Below are positions 1 through 12,960 of a stretch of DNA of 64,000 bases, in pieces; the stretch's first letter is position 1, and every line of letters starts with the position of its first letter. The notes under the pieces were generated by a model that saw only the letters and a list, made by a program, of their open reading frames with translations, did no database searches and was not told the origin of the DNA. A program made the translations under genes and the position numbers. The DNA is from Amaranthus tricolor (lineage: Eukaryota > Streptophyta > Magnoliopsida > Caryophyllales > Amaranthaceae). Location of the stretch: positions 21,688,658-21,752,657 of the forward strand of contig NC_080048.1 of assembly GCF_026212465.1 (NCBI RefSeq). Direction: 5' to 3'.

Positions 1-1698
1 ATTGTGTGCCAAGTTTCGTGCAAAACAAACCAAGTTTGAGCTACTTTATGCACGAAAGTTCCAAAAAGGCCTAATGAGCCCATAAAATCGCAACATAACA
101 CGTAATTTCTTGCATATGACTATAATTTTAAATTCTATCAACTTCAACACAATAATATATACCAAATAGTGTTGTGTCCCATGTTTCGTGTAAAACAAAG
201 CATGTTTGACCTACCTTATGCGCGAAAGTTCCAAAAAAGCTTAAAAAGCCATAAAATCGATACTGAACACGTAATTTCTAGCATATGACTTTGATTTTCA
301 ATTTTAACAAATTTAATACAATAATATATACCGAATAGTGTTGTGTGCCAAGTTTCGTGCAAAACAAACCAAGTTTGAGCTACTTTGTGCCTAAAACTAC
401 TAAAAACGCTTGAAAACCATAAAATCGCAACTTAACACGTAATTTCTAGCATATGACAATGATTTTCATTTCTAACCACCTCAACACAATAATATATACC
501 AAATAGTTTTGTGTGCCAAGTTTCGTGCAAAACAAACCAAGTTTGAGCTACTTTATGCACAAAAGTTCCAAAAAACGCTTAATAACCCCATAAAATCGCA
601 ACTTAACACGTTATTTCTTACATATGACTATAATTTTTAATTCTAACCACTTCAACACAATAATATATACCATATAGTGTTGTGTGCCAAGTTTCGTGTA
701 AAACAAACCTTGTTTGACCTACCTTATGCGCGAACGTTCGAAAAAGCTTAAAATCCAATAAAATCGATACTGAACACGTAATTTTTAGCATATGACTATG
801 ATTTTCAATTTTAACCATTTTAATACAATAATATATACCAAATAGTATAGTGTGCCACGTTTCGTGCAAAACAAACCAAGTTTGAGCAACTTTATGCGCG
901 AAAGTGCCAAAAACACTTAAAAAGTCATAAAATTGCAATTTAACACGTAATTTCTAGCATATGACTACGATTTTAAATTCTAACCACTTCAACACAATAA
1001 TATATACCAATTAGTGTTGTGTGCAATGTTTCGTGCAAAACAAACCAAGTTTGAGTTACTTTGTGGGCGAAAGTACCAAAAAGGCTGAAAAACCCATAAA
1101 ATCACAACTTAACAAATAATTTCTAGCATATGACTATGATATCAATTCTAACCACGTCAACACCAGAATATGTACCAAATAGTGTTGTGTGCCAAGTTTC
1201 ATGCAAAACAAACCAAGTTTTGAGCTACTTTGTGCCTAAAACGGTCAAAAAAGCTTTAAAACCCATAAAATCGCAATTTAACACGTAATTTCTAGCATAT
1301 GACTATGATTTTCATTTCTAACCACCTCAACACAATAATATATATACCAAATAGTATTGTGTGCCATGTTTCGTGCAAAAAAAAACCAAGTTTGAGCTAC
1401 TTTATGCACAAAAGTTCCAAAAAGGCCTAATGACCCCATAAAATTGCAACTTAACACGTAATTTCTTGCATATGACTATAATTTGAAATTCTAACCACTT
1501 CAACACAATAATATATACCAAATAATGTTGTATGCCAAGTTTCGTGCAAAACAAACCATGTTTGACCTACTTTGTGCCTAAAACTGCCAAAAAAAGCTTG
1601 AAAACCCATAAAATCGCAACTTAACACGTAATCTCTAGCATATGACTATGATTTTAATTTCTAACCACCTCAACACAATAATATATACCAAATAGTAT
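1..1698. repeat. Satellite array, left segment before the assembly gap
   Basis: Tandem monomers are marked by the GCATATGAC core, which recurs at 112, 281, 449, 620 (as acatatgac), 788, 957, 1126, 1295, 1468 and 1638, so spacing is 168-173 bp. Monomer types follow the order M5-M1-M2-M3-M4. M1 has 'ttttcaattttaaccatttt' after the core. M2 has 'ttttaaattctaaccacttc' and ends in 'cacaacttaacaaataat'. M3 has 'atatcaattctaaccacgtc'. M4 has 'ttttcatttctaaccacctc'. M5 has 'ttgcatatgactataatttt' and ends in 'tcgatactgaacacg'. The monomer at 1468-1637 begins as M5 and ends as M3 ('ttgtgcctaaaactgcc'), which looks like a recombinant junction. No genes are present. Confidence 0.95.
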
Positions 1699-1798
1699 NN
1701 NNNNNNNNNNNNNNNNNNNNNNNNNNNNNNNNNNNNNNNNNNNNNNNNNNNNNNNNNNNNNNNNNNNNNNNNNNNNNNNNNNNNNNNNNNNNNNNNNN
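1699..1798. other. Assembly gap (100 N)
   Basis: There are exactly 100 N bases between an M4 monomer and an M5 monomer of the satellite. A round 100 is a conventional scaffold spacer, so the true length is unknown. The sequence right after it already belongs to the 3,710-bp block, so the missing DNA is probably more of the same satellite. Confidence 0.98.
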
Positions 1799-4700
1799 CA
1801 ATAATATATACTAAATAGTGTTGTGTGCCAAGTTTCGTGTAAAACAAACCATGTTTGACCTACCTTATGCGCAGAAATTCCAAAAAAGCTTAAAAACCCA
1901 TAAAATCGATACTGAACACGTAATTTCTAGCATATGACTATGATTTTAAATTTTAACTATTTTAATACAATAATATATACCAAATAGTGTAGTGTGCCAC
2001 GTTTCGTGCAAAACAAACCAAGTTTGAGCAACTTTATGCGCGAAAATGCCAAAAACATTTAAAAAGTCATAAAATTGCAATTTAACACGTAATTTCTAGC
2101 ATATGACTATGATTTTAAATTCTATCCACTTCAACACAATATCATATACCAATTAGTGTTGTGTGCAATGTTTCGTGCAAAACAAACCAAGTTTGAGCTA
2201 CTTTGTGGGCGAAAGTACCAAAGAGGCTGAAAAACCCATAAAATCACAACTTAAAAAATAATTTCTAGCATATGACTATGATATCAATTCTAACCACGTC
2301 AACACCAGAATATATACCAAATAGTGTTGTGTGCCAAGTTTCATGCAAAACAAACCAAGTTTGAGCTACTTTGTGCCTAAAACTGCCAAAAAAGCTTGAA
2401 AACCCATAAAATTGCAACTTAACACGTAAATTTGGGCATATGACTATGATTTTCATTTCTAAAAACCTCAACACAATAATATATACCAAATATTATTGTG
2501 TGCCATGTTTCGTGCAACACAAACCAAGTTTGAGCTACTTGATGCACAAAAGTTCCAAAAAGGCTTAATAACCCCATAAAATCGCAACTTAACACGTTAT
2601 TTCTTGCATATGACTATAATTTTTAATTCTAACCACTTCAACACATTAATATATACCAAATAGTCTTGTTTGCCAAGTTTCGTGTAAAACAAACCTATTT
2701 TGACCTAGCTTATGCGCGAAAATTCCAAAAAAGCTTTAAAACCCATAAAATCGATACTGAACACGTAATTTCTAGTGTATGACTATGATTTACAATTTTA
2801 ACCATTTTAATACAGTAATATATACCAAATTTTTAATACATTATGCCACGTTTCGTGCAAAACAAACCAAGTTTGAGCAACTTTATGCGCGAAAGTGCCA
2901 AAAACTCTTAAAAAGTCATAAAATCGCAATTTAACACGTAATTTCTAGCATATGACTATGATTTTAAATTCTAACCACTTCCACACAATAATATATACCA
3001 ATTAGTGTTGTGTGCAATGTTTCCTGCAAAACTAACCAAGTTTGACCTACTTAAGGGACGAAAGTACCAAAAAGTCTGAAAAACCCATAAAATAACAACT
3101 TAACAAATAATTATTTGCATATGACTATGATATCAATTCAAACCACGTCAACACAAGAATATATACTAAAGAGTGTTGTGTGCCAAGTTTCGTGCAAGAC
3201 AAACCAAGTTTGAGCTACTTTGTGCCTAAAACTGCCAAAATAGTTTGAAAACCCATAAAATTGCAATTTAACACGTAATTTCTAGCATATGACTATGATT
3301 TTCATTTCTAACCACCTCAACAAAATAATATATACCAAATAGTATTGTGTACCATGTTTTGTGCAACACAAACCAAGTTTGAGCTACTTTATGCACAAAA
3401 GTTCCAAAAAGGCTTAATAACCCCATAAAATCGCAACTTAAGACGTAATTTCTTGCATATGACTATAATTTTAAATTGTAACCACTTCAACACAATAATA
3501 TATACCAAATAGTGTTATGTGCCAAGTTTCGTGTAAAACAATCCTTGTTTTACCTACCTTATACGCAAAAGTTCCAAAAAAGCTTAAAAACTCATAAAAT
3601 CGATACTGAACACGTAATTTCTAGCATATGACTATGATTTTCAATTTTAACTATTTTAATACAATAATATATACCAAATAGTGTAGTGTGCCACGTTTCG
3701 TGCAAAACAAACCAAGTTTGAGCAACTTTATTCGCGAAAGTGCCAAAAACATTTAAAAAGTCATAAAATTGCAATTTAACACGTAATTTCTAGCATGTGA
3801 CAATGATTTTAAATTCTATCCACTTCAACACAATATCATATACTAATTAGTGTTGGGTGCAATGTTTCGTGCAAAACAAACCAAGTTTGAGCTAATTTAT
3901 GAGGGAAAGTGCCAAAAAGGCTGAAAAACCCATAAAATCCTACCTTAACAAAACATTTCTAGCATTTATTCTAACCACGTCAACACAAGAATATATACCA
4001 AATGGTGTTGTGTGCCAAGTTTCGTGCAAAACAAACCAAGTTTGAGCTACTTTGTTCCTAAGACTGCCAAAAACGCTTGAAAACCCGTAAAATAGCAACT
4101 TAACACGTAATTTCTAGCATATGACTATGATTTTCATTTCTAACCAGCTCAACACAATAATATATACCAAATAGTATTGTGTGCCAAGTTTCGTGCAAAA
4201 CAATCCAAGTTTGAGCTACTTTATGCACAAAAGTTCCAAAAAGGGTTAATAACCCTATAAAATCGCAACTTAACACGTTATTTCTTGCATATAACTATAA
4301 TTTTAAATTCTAAACACTTCAACACAATAATATATACCAAATAGTGTTGTGTGCCATGTTTCGTGTACAACAAACCTTTTTTGACCTACCTTATGCGCGC
4401 AAGTTCCAAAAAAGTTTAAAAACCCATAAAATCGATACTGAACACGCAATTTCTAGCATATGACTATGATTTTCAATTTTAACCATTTTAATACATTAAT
4501 ATATACCAAGTAGTGAAGTGTGCCACGTTTCGTGCAAAACAAACCAAGGTTGAGCAACTTTATGCGCGAAAGTGCCGAAAACACTTAAAAAGTCATAATA
4601 TCGCAATTTAACACGTCATTTCTAGCATATGACGATGATTTTAAATTCTAACCACTTCAACACAATAATATATACCAATTAGTGTTGTGTGCAATGTTTC

Positions 4701-5508
4701 GTGCAAAACAAACCAATTTTGAGCTATTTTGTGGGCGAAAGTACCAAAGAGGCTGAAAAACCCATAAAATCACAACTTAACAAATAATTTCTAGCATATG
4801 ATTATGATATCAATTCTAACCACGTCAACACCAGAATATATACTAAAGAGTGTTGTGTGCCAATTTTCGTGCAAGACAAACCAAGTTTGAACTACTTTGT
4901 GCCTAAAACTGCCAAAATAGCTTGAAAACCCATAAAATTGCAACTTAACACGTAATTTCTAGCATATGACTATGATTTTCATTTCTAACAACCTCAAAAA
5001 AATAATATATACCAAATAGTATTGTGTGCCATGTTTTGAGCAACACAAACCAAGTTTGAGCTACTTTATGCACAAAAGTTCCAAAAAGGCTTAATAACCC
5101 CATAAAATCGCAACTTAAGACGTAATTTTTTGCATATGACTATAATTTTAAATTGTAACCACTTCAACACAATAATATATACCAAATAGTGTTATGTGCC
5201 AAGTTTCGTGTAAAATAATCCTTGTTTGACCTAACTTATACGCGAAAGTTCCAAAAAAGCTTAAAAACTCATAAAATCGATACTGAACACGTAATTTCTT
5301 GCATATTACTATGATTTTCAATTTTAACCATTTTAATCCAACAATATATACCAAATAGTGTAGTGTCCCACGTTTCGTGCAAAACAGACCAAGTTTGAGC
5401 TACTTGATGCACTAAAGTTCAAAGAAGGCTTAATAACTCCATAAAATCGCAACTTAACACGTAATTTCGTGCATATGACTATAATTTTAAATTCTAACCA
5501 CTTCAACA
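1799..5508. repeat. Satellite higher-order block, 3,710 bp, copy 1 (22 monomers)
   Basis: Every position here has its counterpart 3,710 bp downstream. For example, 'ctaaatagtgttgtgtgcc' occurs at 1811, 5521 and 9231. The block contains about 22 monomers of ~168.6 bp. Private markers include 'ccaaatttttaatacattat' near 2825 and a 13-bp-deleted M3 near 3961. By eye the only difference from copy 2 that I saw is at 4834 (g) versus 8544 (a). The left edge runs into the N gap, so it may extend further. Short minus-strand reading frames inside are by-products of the repeat. Confidence 0.93.
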
Positions 5509-8500
5509 CAATAATATATACTAAATAGTGTTGTGTGCCAAGTTTCGTGTAAAACAAACCATGTTTGACCTACCTTATGCGCAGAAATTCCAAAAAAGCT
5601 TAAAAACCCATAAAATCGATACTGAACACGTAATTTCTAGCATATGACTATGATTTTAAATTTTAACTATTTTAATACAATAATATATACCAAATAGTGT
5701 AGTGTGCCACGTTTCGTGCAAAACAAACCAAGTTTGAGCAACTTTATGCGCGAAAATGCCAAAAACATTTAAAAAGTCATAAAATTGCAATTTAACACGT
5801 AATTTCTAGCATATGACTATGATTTTAAATTCTATCCACTTCAACACAATATCATATACCAATTAGTGTTGTGTGCAATGTTTCGTGCAAAACAAACCAA
5901 GTTTGAGCTACTTTGTGGGCGAAAGTACCAAAGAGGCTGAAAAACCCATAAAATCACAACTTAAAAAATAATTTCTAGCATATGACTATGATATCAATTC
6001 TAACCACGTCAACACCAGAATATATACCAAATAGTGTTGTGTGCCAAGTTTCATGCAAAACAAACCAAGTTTGAGCTACTTTGTGCCTAAAACTGCCAAA
6101 AAAGCTTGAAAACCCATAAAATTGCAACTTAACACGTAAATTTGGGCATATGACTATGATTTTCATTTCTAAAAACCTCAACACAATAATATATACCAAA
6201 TATTATTGTGTGCCATGTTTCGTGCAACACAAACCAAGTTTGAGCTACTTGATGCACAAAAGTTCCAAAAAGGCTTAATAACCCCATAAAATCGCAACTT
6301 AACACGTTATTTCTTGCATATGACTATAATTTTTAATTCTAACCACTTCAACACATTAATATATACCAAATAGTCTTGTTTGCCAAGTTTCGTGTAAAAC
6401 AAACCTATTTTGACCTAGCTTATGCGCGAAAATTCCAAAAAAGCTTTAAAACCCATAAAATCGATACTGAACACGTAATTTCTAGTGTATGACTATGATT
6501 TACAATTTTAACCATTTTAATACAGTAATATATACCAAATTTTTAATACATTATGCCACGTTTCGTGCAAAACAAACCAAGTTTGAGCAACTTTATGCGC
6601 GAAAGTGCCAAAAACTCTTAAAAAGTCATAAAATCGCAATTTAACACGTAATTTCTAGCATATGACTATGATTTTAAATTCTAACCACTTCCACACAATA
6701 ATATATACCAATTAGTGTTGTGTGCAATGTTTCCTGCAAAACTAACCAAGTTTGACCTACTTAAGGGACGAAAGTACCAAAAAGTCTGAAAAACCCATAA
6801 AATAACAACTTAACAAATAATTATTTGCATATGACTATGATATCAATTCAAACCACGTCAACACAAGAATATATACTAAAGAGTGTTGTGTGCCAAGTTT
6901 CGTGCAAGACAAACCAAGTTTGAGCTACTTTGTGCCTAAAACTGCCAAAATAGTTTGAAAACCCATAAAATTGCAATTTAACACGTAATTTCTAGCATAT
7001 GACTATGATTTTCATTTCTAACCACCTCAACAAAATAATATATACCAAATAGTATTGTGTACCATGTTTTGTGCAACACAAACCAAGTTTGAGCTACTTT
7101 ATGCACAAAAGTTCCAAAAAGGCTTAATAACCCCATAAAATCGCAACTTAAGACGTAATTTCTTGCATATGACTATAATTTTAAATTGTAACCACTTCAA
7201 CACAATAATATATACCAAATAGTGTTATGTGCCAAGTTTCGTGTAAAACAATCCTTGTTTTACCTACCTTATACGCAAAAGTTCCAAAAAAGCTTAAAAA
7301 CTCATAAAATCGATACTGAACACGTAATTTCTAGCATATGACTATGATTTTCAATTTTAACTATTTTAATACAATAATATATACCAAATAGTGTAGTGTG
7401 CCACGTTTCGTGCAAAACAAACCAAGTTTGAGCAACTTTATTCGCGAAAGTGCCAAAAACATTTAAAAAGTCATAAAATTGCAATTTAACACGTAATTTC
7501 TAGCATGTGACAATGATTTTAAATTCTATCCACTTCAACACAATATCATATACTAATTAGTGTTGGGTGCAATGTTTCGTGCAAAACAAACCAAGTTTGA
7601 GCTAATTTATGAGGGAAAGTGCCAAAAAGGCTGAAAAACCCATAAAATCCTACCTTAACAAAACATTTCTAGCATTTATTCTAACCACGTCAACACAAGA
7701 ATATATACCAAATGGTGTTGTGTGCCAAGTTTCGTGCAAAACAAACCAAGTTTGAGCTACTTTGTTCCTAAGACTGCCAAAAACGCTTGAAAACCCGTAA
7801 AATAGCAACTTAACACGTAATTTCTAGCATATGACTATGATTTTCATTTCTAACCAGCTCAACACAATAATATATACCAAATAGTATTGTGTGCCAAGTT
7901 TCGTGCAAAACAATCCAAGTTTGAGCTACTTTATGCACAAAAGTTCCAAAAAGGGTTAATAACCCTATAAAATCGCAACTTAACACGTTATTTCTTGCAT
8001 ATAACTATAATTTTAAATTCTAAACACTTCAACACAATAATATATACCAAATAGTGTTGTGTGCCATGTTTCGTGTACAACAAACCTTTTTTGACCTACC
8101 TTATGCGCGCAAGTTCCAAAAAAGTTTAAAAACCCATAAAATCGATACTGAACACGCAATTTCTAGCATATGACTATGATTTTCAATTTTAACCATTTTA
8201 ATACATTAATATATACCAAGTAGTGAAGTGTGCCACGTTTCGTGCAAAACAAACCAAGGTTGAGCAACTTTATGCGCGAAAGTGCCGAAAACACTTAAAA
8301 AGTCATAATATCGCAATTTAACACGTCATTTCTAGCATATGACGATGATTTTAAATTCTAACCACTTCAACACAATAATATATACCAATTAGTGTTGTGT
8401 GCAATGTTTCGTGCAAAACAAACCAATTTTGAGCTATTTTGTGGGCGAAAGTACCAAAGAGGCTGAAAAACCCATAAAATCACAACTTAACAAATAATTT

Positions 8501-9218
8501 CTAGCATATGATTATGATATCAATTCTAACCACGTCAACACCAAAATATATACTAAAGAGTGTTGTGTGCCAATTTTCGTGCAAGACAAACCAAGTTTGA
8601 ACTACTTTGTGCCTAAAACTGCCAAAATAGCTTGAAAACCCATAAAATTGCAACTTAACACGTAATTTCTAGCATATGACTATGATTTTCATTTCTAACA
8701 ACCTCAAAAAAATAATATATACCAAATAGTATTGTGTGCCATGTTTTGAGCAACACAAACCAAGTTTGAGCTACTTTATGCACAAAAGTTCCAAAAAGGC
8801 TTAATAACCCCATAAAATCGCAACTTAAGACGTAATTTTTTGCATATGACTATAATTTTAAATTGTAACCACTTCAACACAATAATATATACCAAATAGT
8901 GTTATGTGCCAAGTTTCGTGTAAAATAATCCTTGTTTGACCTAACTTATACGCGAAAGTTCCAAAAAAGCTTAAAAACTCATAAAATCGATACTGAACAC
9001 GTAATTTCTTGCATATTACTATGATTTTCAATTTTAACCATTTTAATCCAACAATATATACCAAATAGTGTAGTGTCCCACGTTTCGTGCAAAACAGACC
9101 AAGTTTGAGCTACTTGATGCACTAAAGTTCAAAGAAGGCTTAATAACTCCATAAAATCGCAACTTAACACGTAATTTCGTGCATATGACTATAATTTTAA
9201 ATTCTAACCACTTCAACA
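5509..9218. repeat. Satellite higher-order block, 3,710 bp, copy 2
   Basis: This is the second head-to-tail copy of the 22-monomer block and looks essentially identical to copy 1. Its boundary with copy 1 is set by the offset, not by any change in sequence, as expected for unequal exchange within register. Near-identity over 3.7 kb contrasts with obvious divergence between individual monomers inside the block. Confidence 0.93.
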
Positions 9219-11554
9219 CAATAATATATACTAAATAGTGTTGTGTGCCAAGTTTCGTGTAAAACAAACCATGTTTGACCTACCTTATGCGCAGAAATTC
9301 CAAAAAAGCTTAAAAACCCATAAAATCGATACTGAACACGTAATTTCTAGCATATGACTATGATTTTAAATTTTAACTATTTTAATACAATAATATATAC
9401 CAAATAGTGTAGTGTGCCACGTTTCGTGCAAAACAAACCAAGTTTGAGCAACTTTATGCGCGAAAATGCCAAAAACATTTAAAAAGTCATAAAATTGCAA
9501 TTTAACACGTAATTTCTAGCATATGACTATGATTTTAAATTCTATCCACTTCAACACAATATCATATACCAATTAGTGTTGTGTGCAATGTTTCGTGCAA
9601 AACAAACCAAGTTTGAGCTACTTTGTGGGCGAAAGTACCAAAGAGGCTGAAAAACCCATAAAATCACAACTTAAAAAATAATTTCTAGCATATGACTATG
9701 ATATCAATTCTAACCACGTCAACACCAGAATATATACCAAATAGTGTTGTGTGCCAAGTTTCATGCAAAACAAACCAAGTTTGAGCTACTTTGTGCCTAA
9801 AACTGCCAAAAAAGCTTGAAAACCCATAAAATTGCAACTTAACACGTAAATTTGGGCATATGACTATGATTTTCATTTCTAAAAACCTCAACACAATAAT
9901 ATATACCAAATATTATTGTGTGCCATGTTTCGTGCAACACAAACCAAGTTTGAGCTACTTGATGCACAAAAGTTCCAAAAAGGCTTAATAACCCCATAAA
10001 ATCGCAACTTAACACGTTATTTCTTGCATATGACTATAATTTTTAATTCTAACCACTTCAACACATTAATATATACCAAATAGTCTTGTTTGCCAAGTTT
10101 CGTGTAAAACAAACCTATTTTGACCTAGCTTATGCGCGAAAATTCCAAAAAAGCTTTAAAACCCATAAAATCGATACTGAACACGTAATTTCTAGTGTAT
10201 GACTATGATTTACAATTTTAACCATTTTAATACAGTAATATATACCAAATTTTTAATACATTATGCCACGTTTCGTGCAAAACAAACCAAGTTTGAGCAA
10301 CTTTATGCGCGAAAGTGCCAAAAACTCTTAAAAAGTCATAAAATCGCAATTTAACACGTAATTTCTAGCATATGACTATGATTTTAAATTCTAACCACTT
10401 CCACACAATAATATATACCAATTAGTGTTGTGTGCAATGTTTCCTGCAAAACTAACCAAGTTTGACCTACTTAAGGGACGAAAGTACCAAAAAGTCTGAA
10501 AAACCCATAAAATAACAACTTAACAAATAATTATTTGCATATGACTATGATATCAATTCAAACCACGTCAACACAAGAATATATACTAAAGAGTGTTGTG
10601 TGCCAAGTTTCGTGCAAGACAAACCAAGTTTGAGCTACTTTGTGCCTAAAACTGCCAAAATAGTTTGAAAACCCATAAAATTGCAATTTAACACGTAATT
10701 TCTAGCATATGACTATGATTTTCATTTCTAACCACCTCAACAAAATAATATATACCAAATAGTATTGTGTACCATGTTTTGTGCAACACAAACCAAGTTT
10801 GAGCTACTTTATGCACAAAAGTTCCAAAAAGGCTTAATAACCCCATAAAATCGCAACTTAAGACGTAATTTCTTGCATATGACTATAATTTTAAATTGTA
10901 ACCACTTCAACACAATAATATATACCAAATAGTGTTATGTGCCAAGTTTCGTGTAAAACAATCCTTGTTTTACCTACCTTATACGCAAAAGTTCCAAAAA
11001 AGCTTAAAAACTCATAAAATCGATACTGAACACGTAATTTCTAGCATATGACTATGATTTTCAATTTTAACTATTTTAATACAATAATATATACCAAATA
11101 GTGTAGTGTGCCACGTTTCGTGCAAAACAAACCAAGTTTGAGCAACTTTATTCGCGAAAGTGCCAAAAACATTTAAAAAGTCATAAAATTGCAATTTAAC
11201 ACGTAATTTCTAGCATGTGACAATGATTTTAAATTCTATCCACTTCAACACAATATCATATACTAATTAGTGTTGGGTGCAATGTTTCGTGCAAAACAAA
11301 CCAAGTTTGAGCTAATTTATGAGGGAAAGTGCCAAAAAGGCTGAAAAACCCATAAAATCCTACCTTAACAAAACATTTCTAGCATTTATTCTAACCACGT
11401 CAACACAAGAATATATACCAAATGGTGTTGTGTGCCAAGTTTCGTGCAAAACAAACCAAGTTTGAGCTAATTTGTTCCTAAGACTGCCAAAAACGCTTGA
11501 AAACCCGTAAAATAGCAACTTAACACGTAATTTCTAGCATATGACTATGATTTT
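9219..11554. repeat. Satellite higher-order block, partial copy 3 (2,336 bp)
   Basis: This follows copy 2 with the same 3,710-bp offset. I noticed one difference, at 11470 (a, versus c at 7760). The match stops at 11555, where an M4 start ('ttttcatttctaaccagctc' in copy 2) is replaced by an M2 start ('ttttaaattctaaccacttc'). The switch falls just after the shared CATATGACTATGA core, the sort of place where a misaligned exchange between monomers would resolve. Confidence 0.9.
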
Positions 11555-12960
11555 AAATTCTAACCACTTCCACACAATAATATATACTAATTAGTGTTGT
11601 GTGCAATGTTTCGTGCAAAACAAACCAAGTTTGAGCTACTTTGTACCTAAAACAGCCAAAAACGCTTGAAAACGCATAAAATCGCAACTTAACACGTAAT
11701 TTTTAGCATATGACTATTATTTTCATTTCTAACCACCTCAACACAATAATATATACCAAATAGTATTGTGTGCCAAGTTTCGTGCAAAACAAACCAAGTT
11801 TGAGCTACTTTATGCACAAAAGTTCCAAAAAGGCTTAATAACCCCATAAAATCGCAACTTAACACGTTATTTCTTGCATATGACTATAATTTTTAATTCT
11901 AACAACTTCAACACAATAATGTATACCAAATAGTGTTGTGTGCCATGTTTCGTGTACAACAAACCTTTTTTGACCTACCTTATGCGCGCAAGTTCCAAAA
12001 AAGTTTAAAAACCCATAAAATCGATACTGAACACGCAATTTCTAGCATATGACTATGATTTTCAATTTTAACCATTTTAATACATTAATATATACCAAGT
12101 AGTGAAGTGTGCCACGTTTCGTGCAAAACAAACCAAGTTTGAGCAACTTTATGCGCGAAAGTGCCAAAAACACTTAAAAAGTCATAAAATCGCAATTTAA
12201 CACGTAATTTCAAGCAGATGACTATGATTTTAAACTCTAACCACTTCAACACAATAATATATACTAATTAGTGTTGTGTGCAATGTTTCGTGCAAAACAA
12301 ACCAAATTTGAGCTACTTTGTGCCTAAAACTGCCAAAAATTGCCAAAAACGCTTGAAAACCCATAAAATCGCAACTTAACACGTAATGTCTAGCATATGA
12401 CTATGATTTTCATTTCTAACCACCTCAACACAATAATATATACCAAATAGTATTGTGTGCCATGTTTCGTGCAACACAAACCAAGTTTGAGCTACTTTAT
12501 GCACGAAAGTTCAAAAAAGGCTTAATAACCCCATAAAATCGCAACGTAACACGTAATTTCGTGCATATGACTATAATTTTAAATTCTAACCACTTCAACA
12601 CAATAATATACACCAAATAGTGTTGTGTGCCATGTTTCGTGTAAAACAAACCAAGTTTGAGCTACTTTATGCGCGAAAGTGTCAAAAACACTTAAAAAGC
12701 CAAAAATCGCAATTTAACATGTAATTTCTATCATATGACTATGATTTTAAATTCTAACCACTTCAACACAATAATATATACCAATTAGTGTTGTGTGCAA
12801 TGTTTCATGCAAAACAAACCAAGTTTGAGCTAATTTATGGGGGAAACTACCAAAAAGGCTGAAAAACCCATAAAATCACAACTTAACAAATAATTTCTAG
12901 CATTTATTCTAACCACGTCAACACCAAAATATATACCAAATAGTGTTGTGTGCCAAGTTT
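11555..12960. repeat. Satellite array, irregular monomers
   Basis: Satellite monomers continue with irregular order. Sequence from 11555 to about 11935 recurs at about 14412-14792 (offset 2,857 bp, ~17 monomers), sharing the private variant 'ttgtacctaaaacagcc' at 11641 and 14498. An M3 near 12340 carries a short internal duplication ('ctgccaaaaattgccaaaaa'). No gene is seen. Confidence 0.9.
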
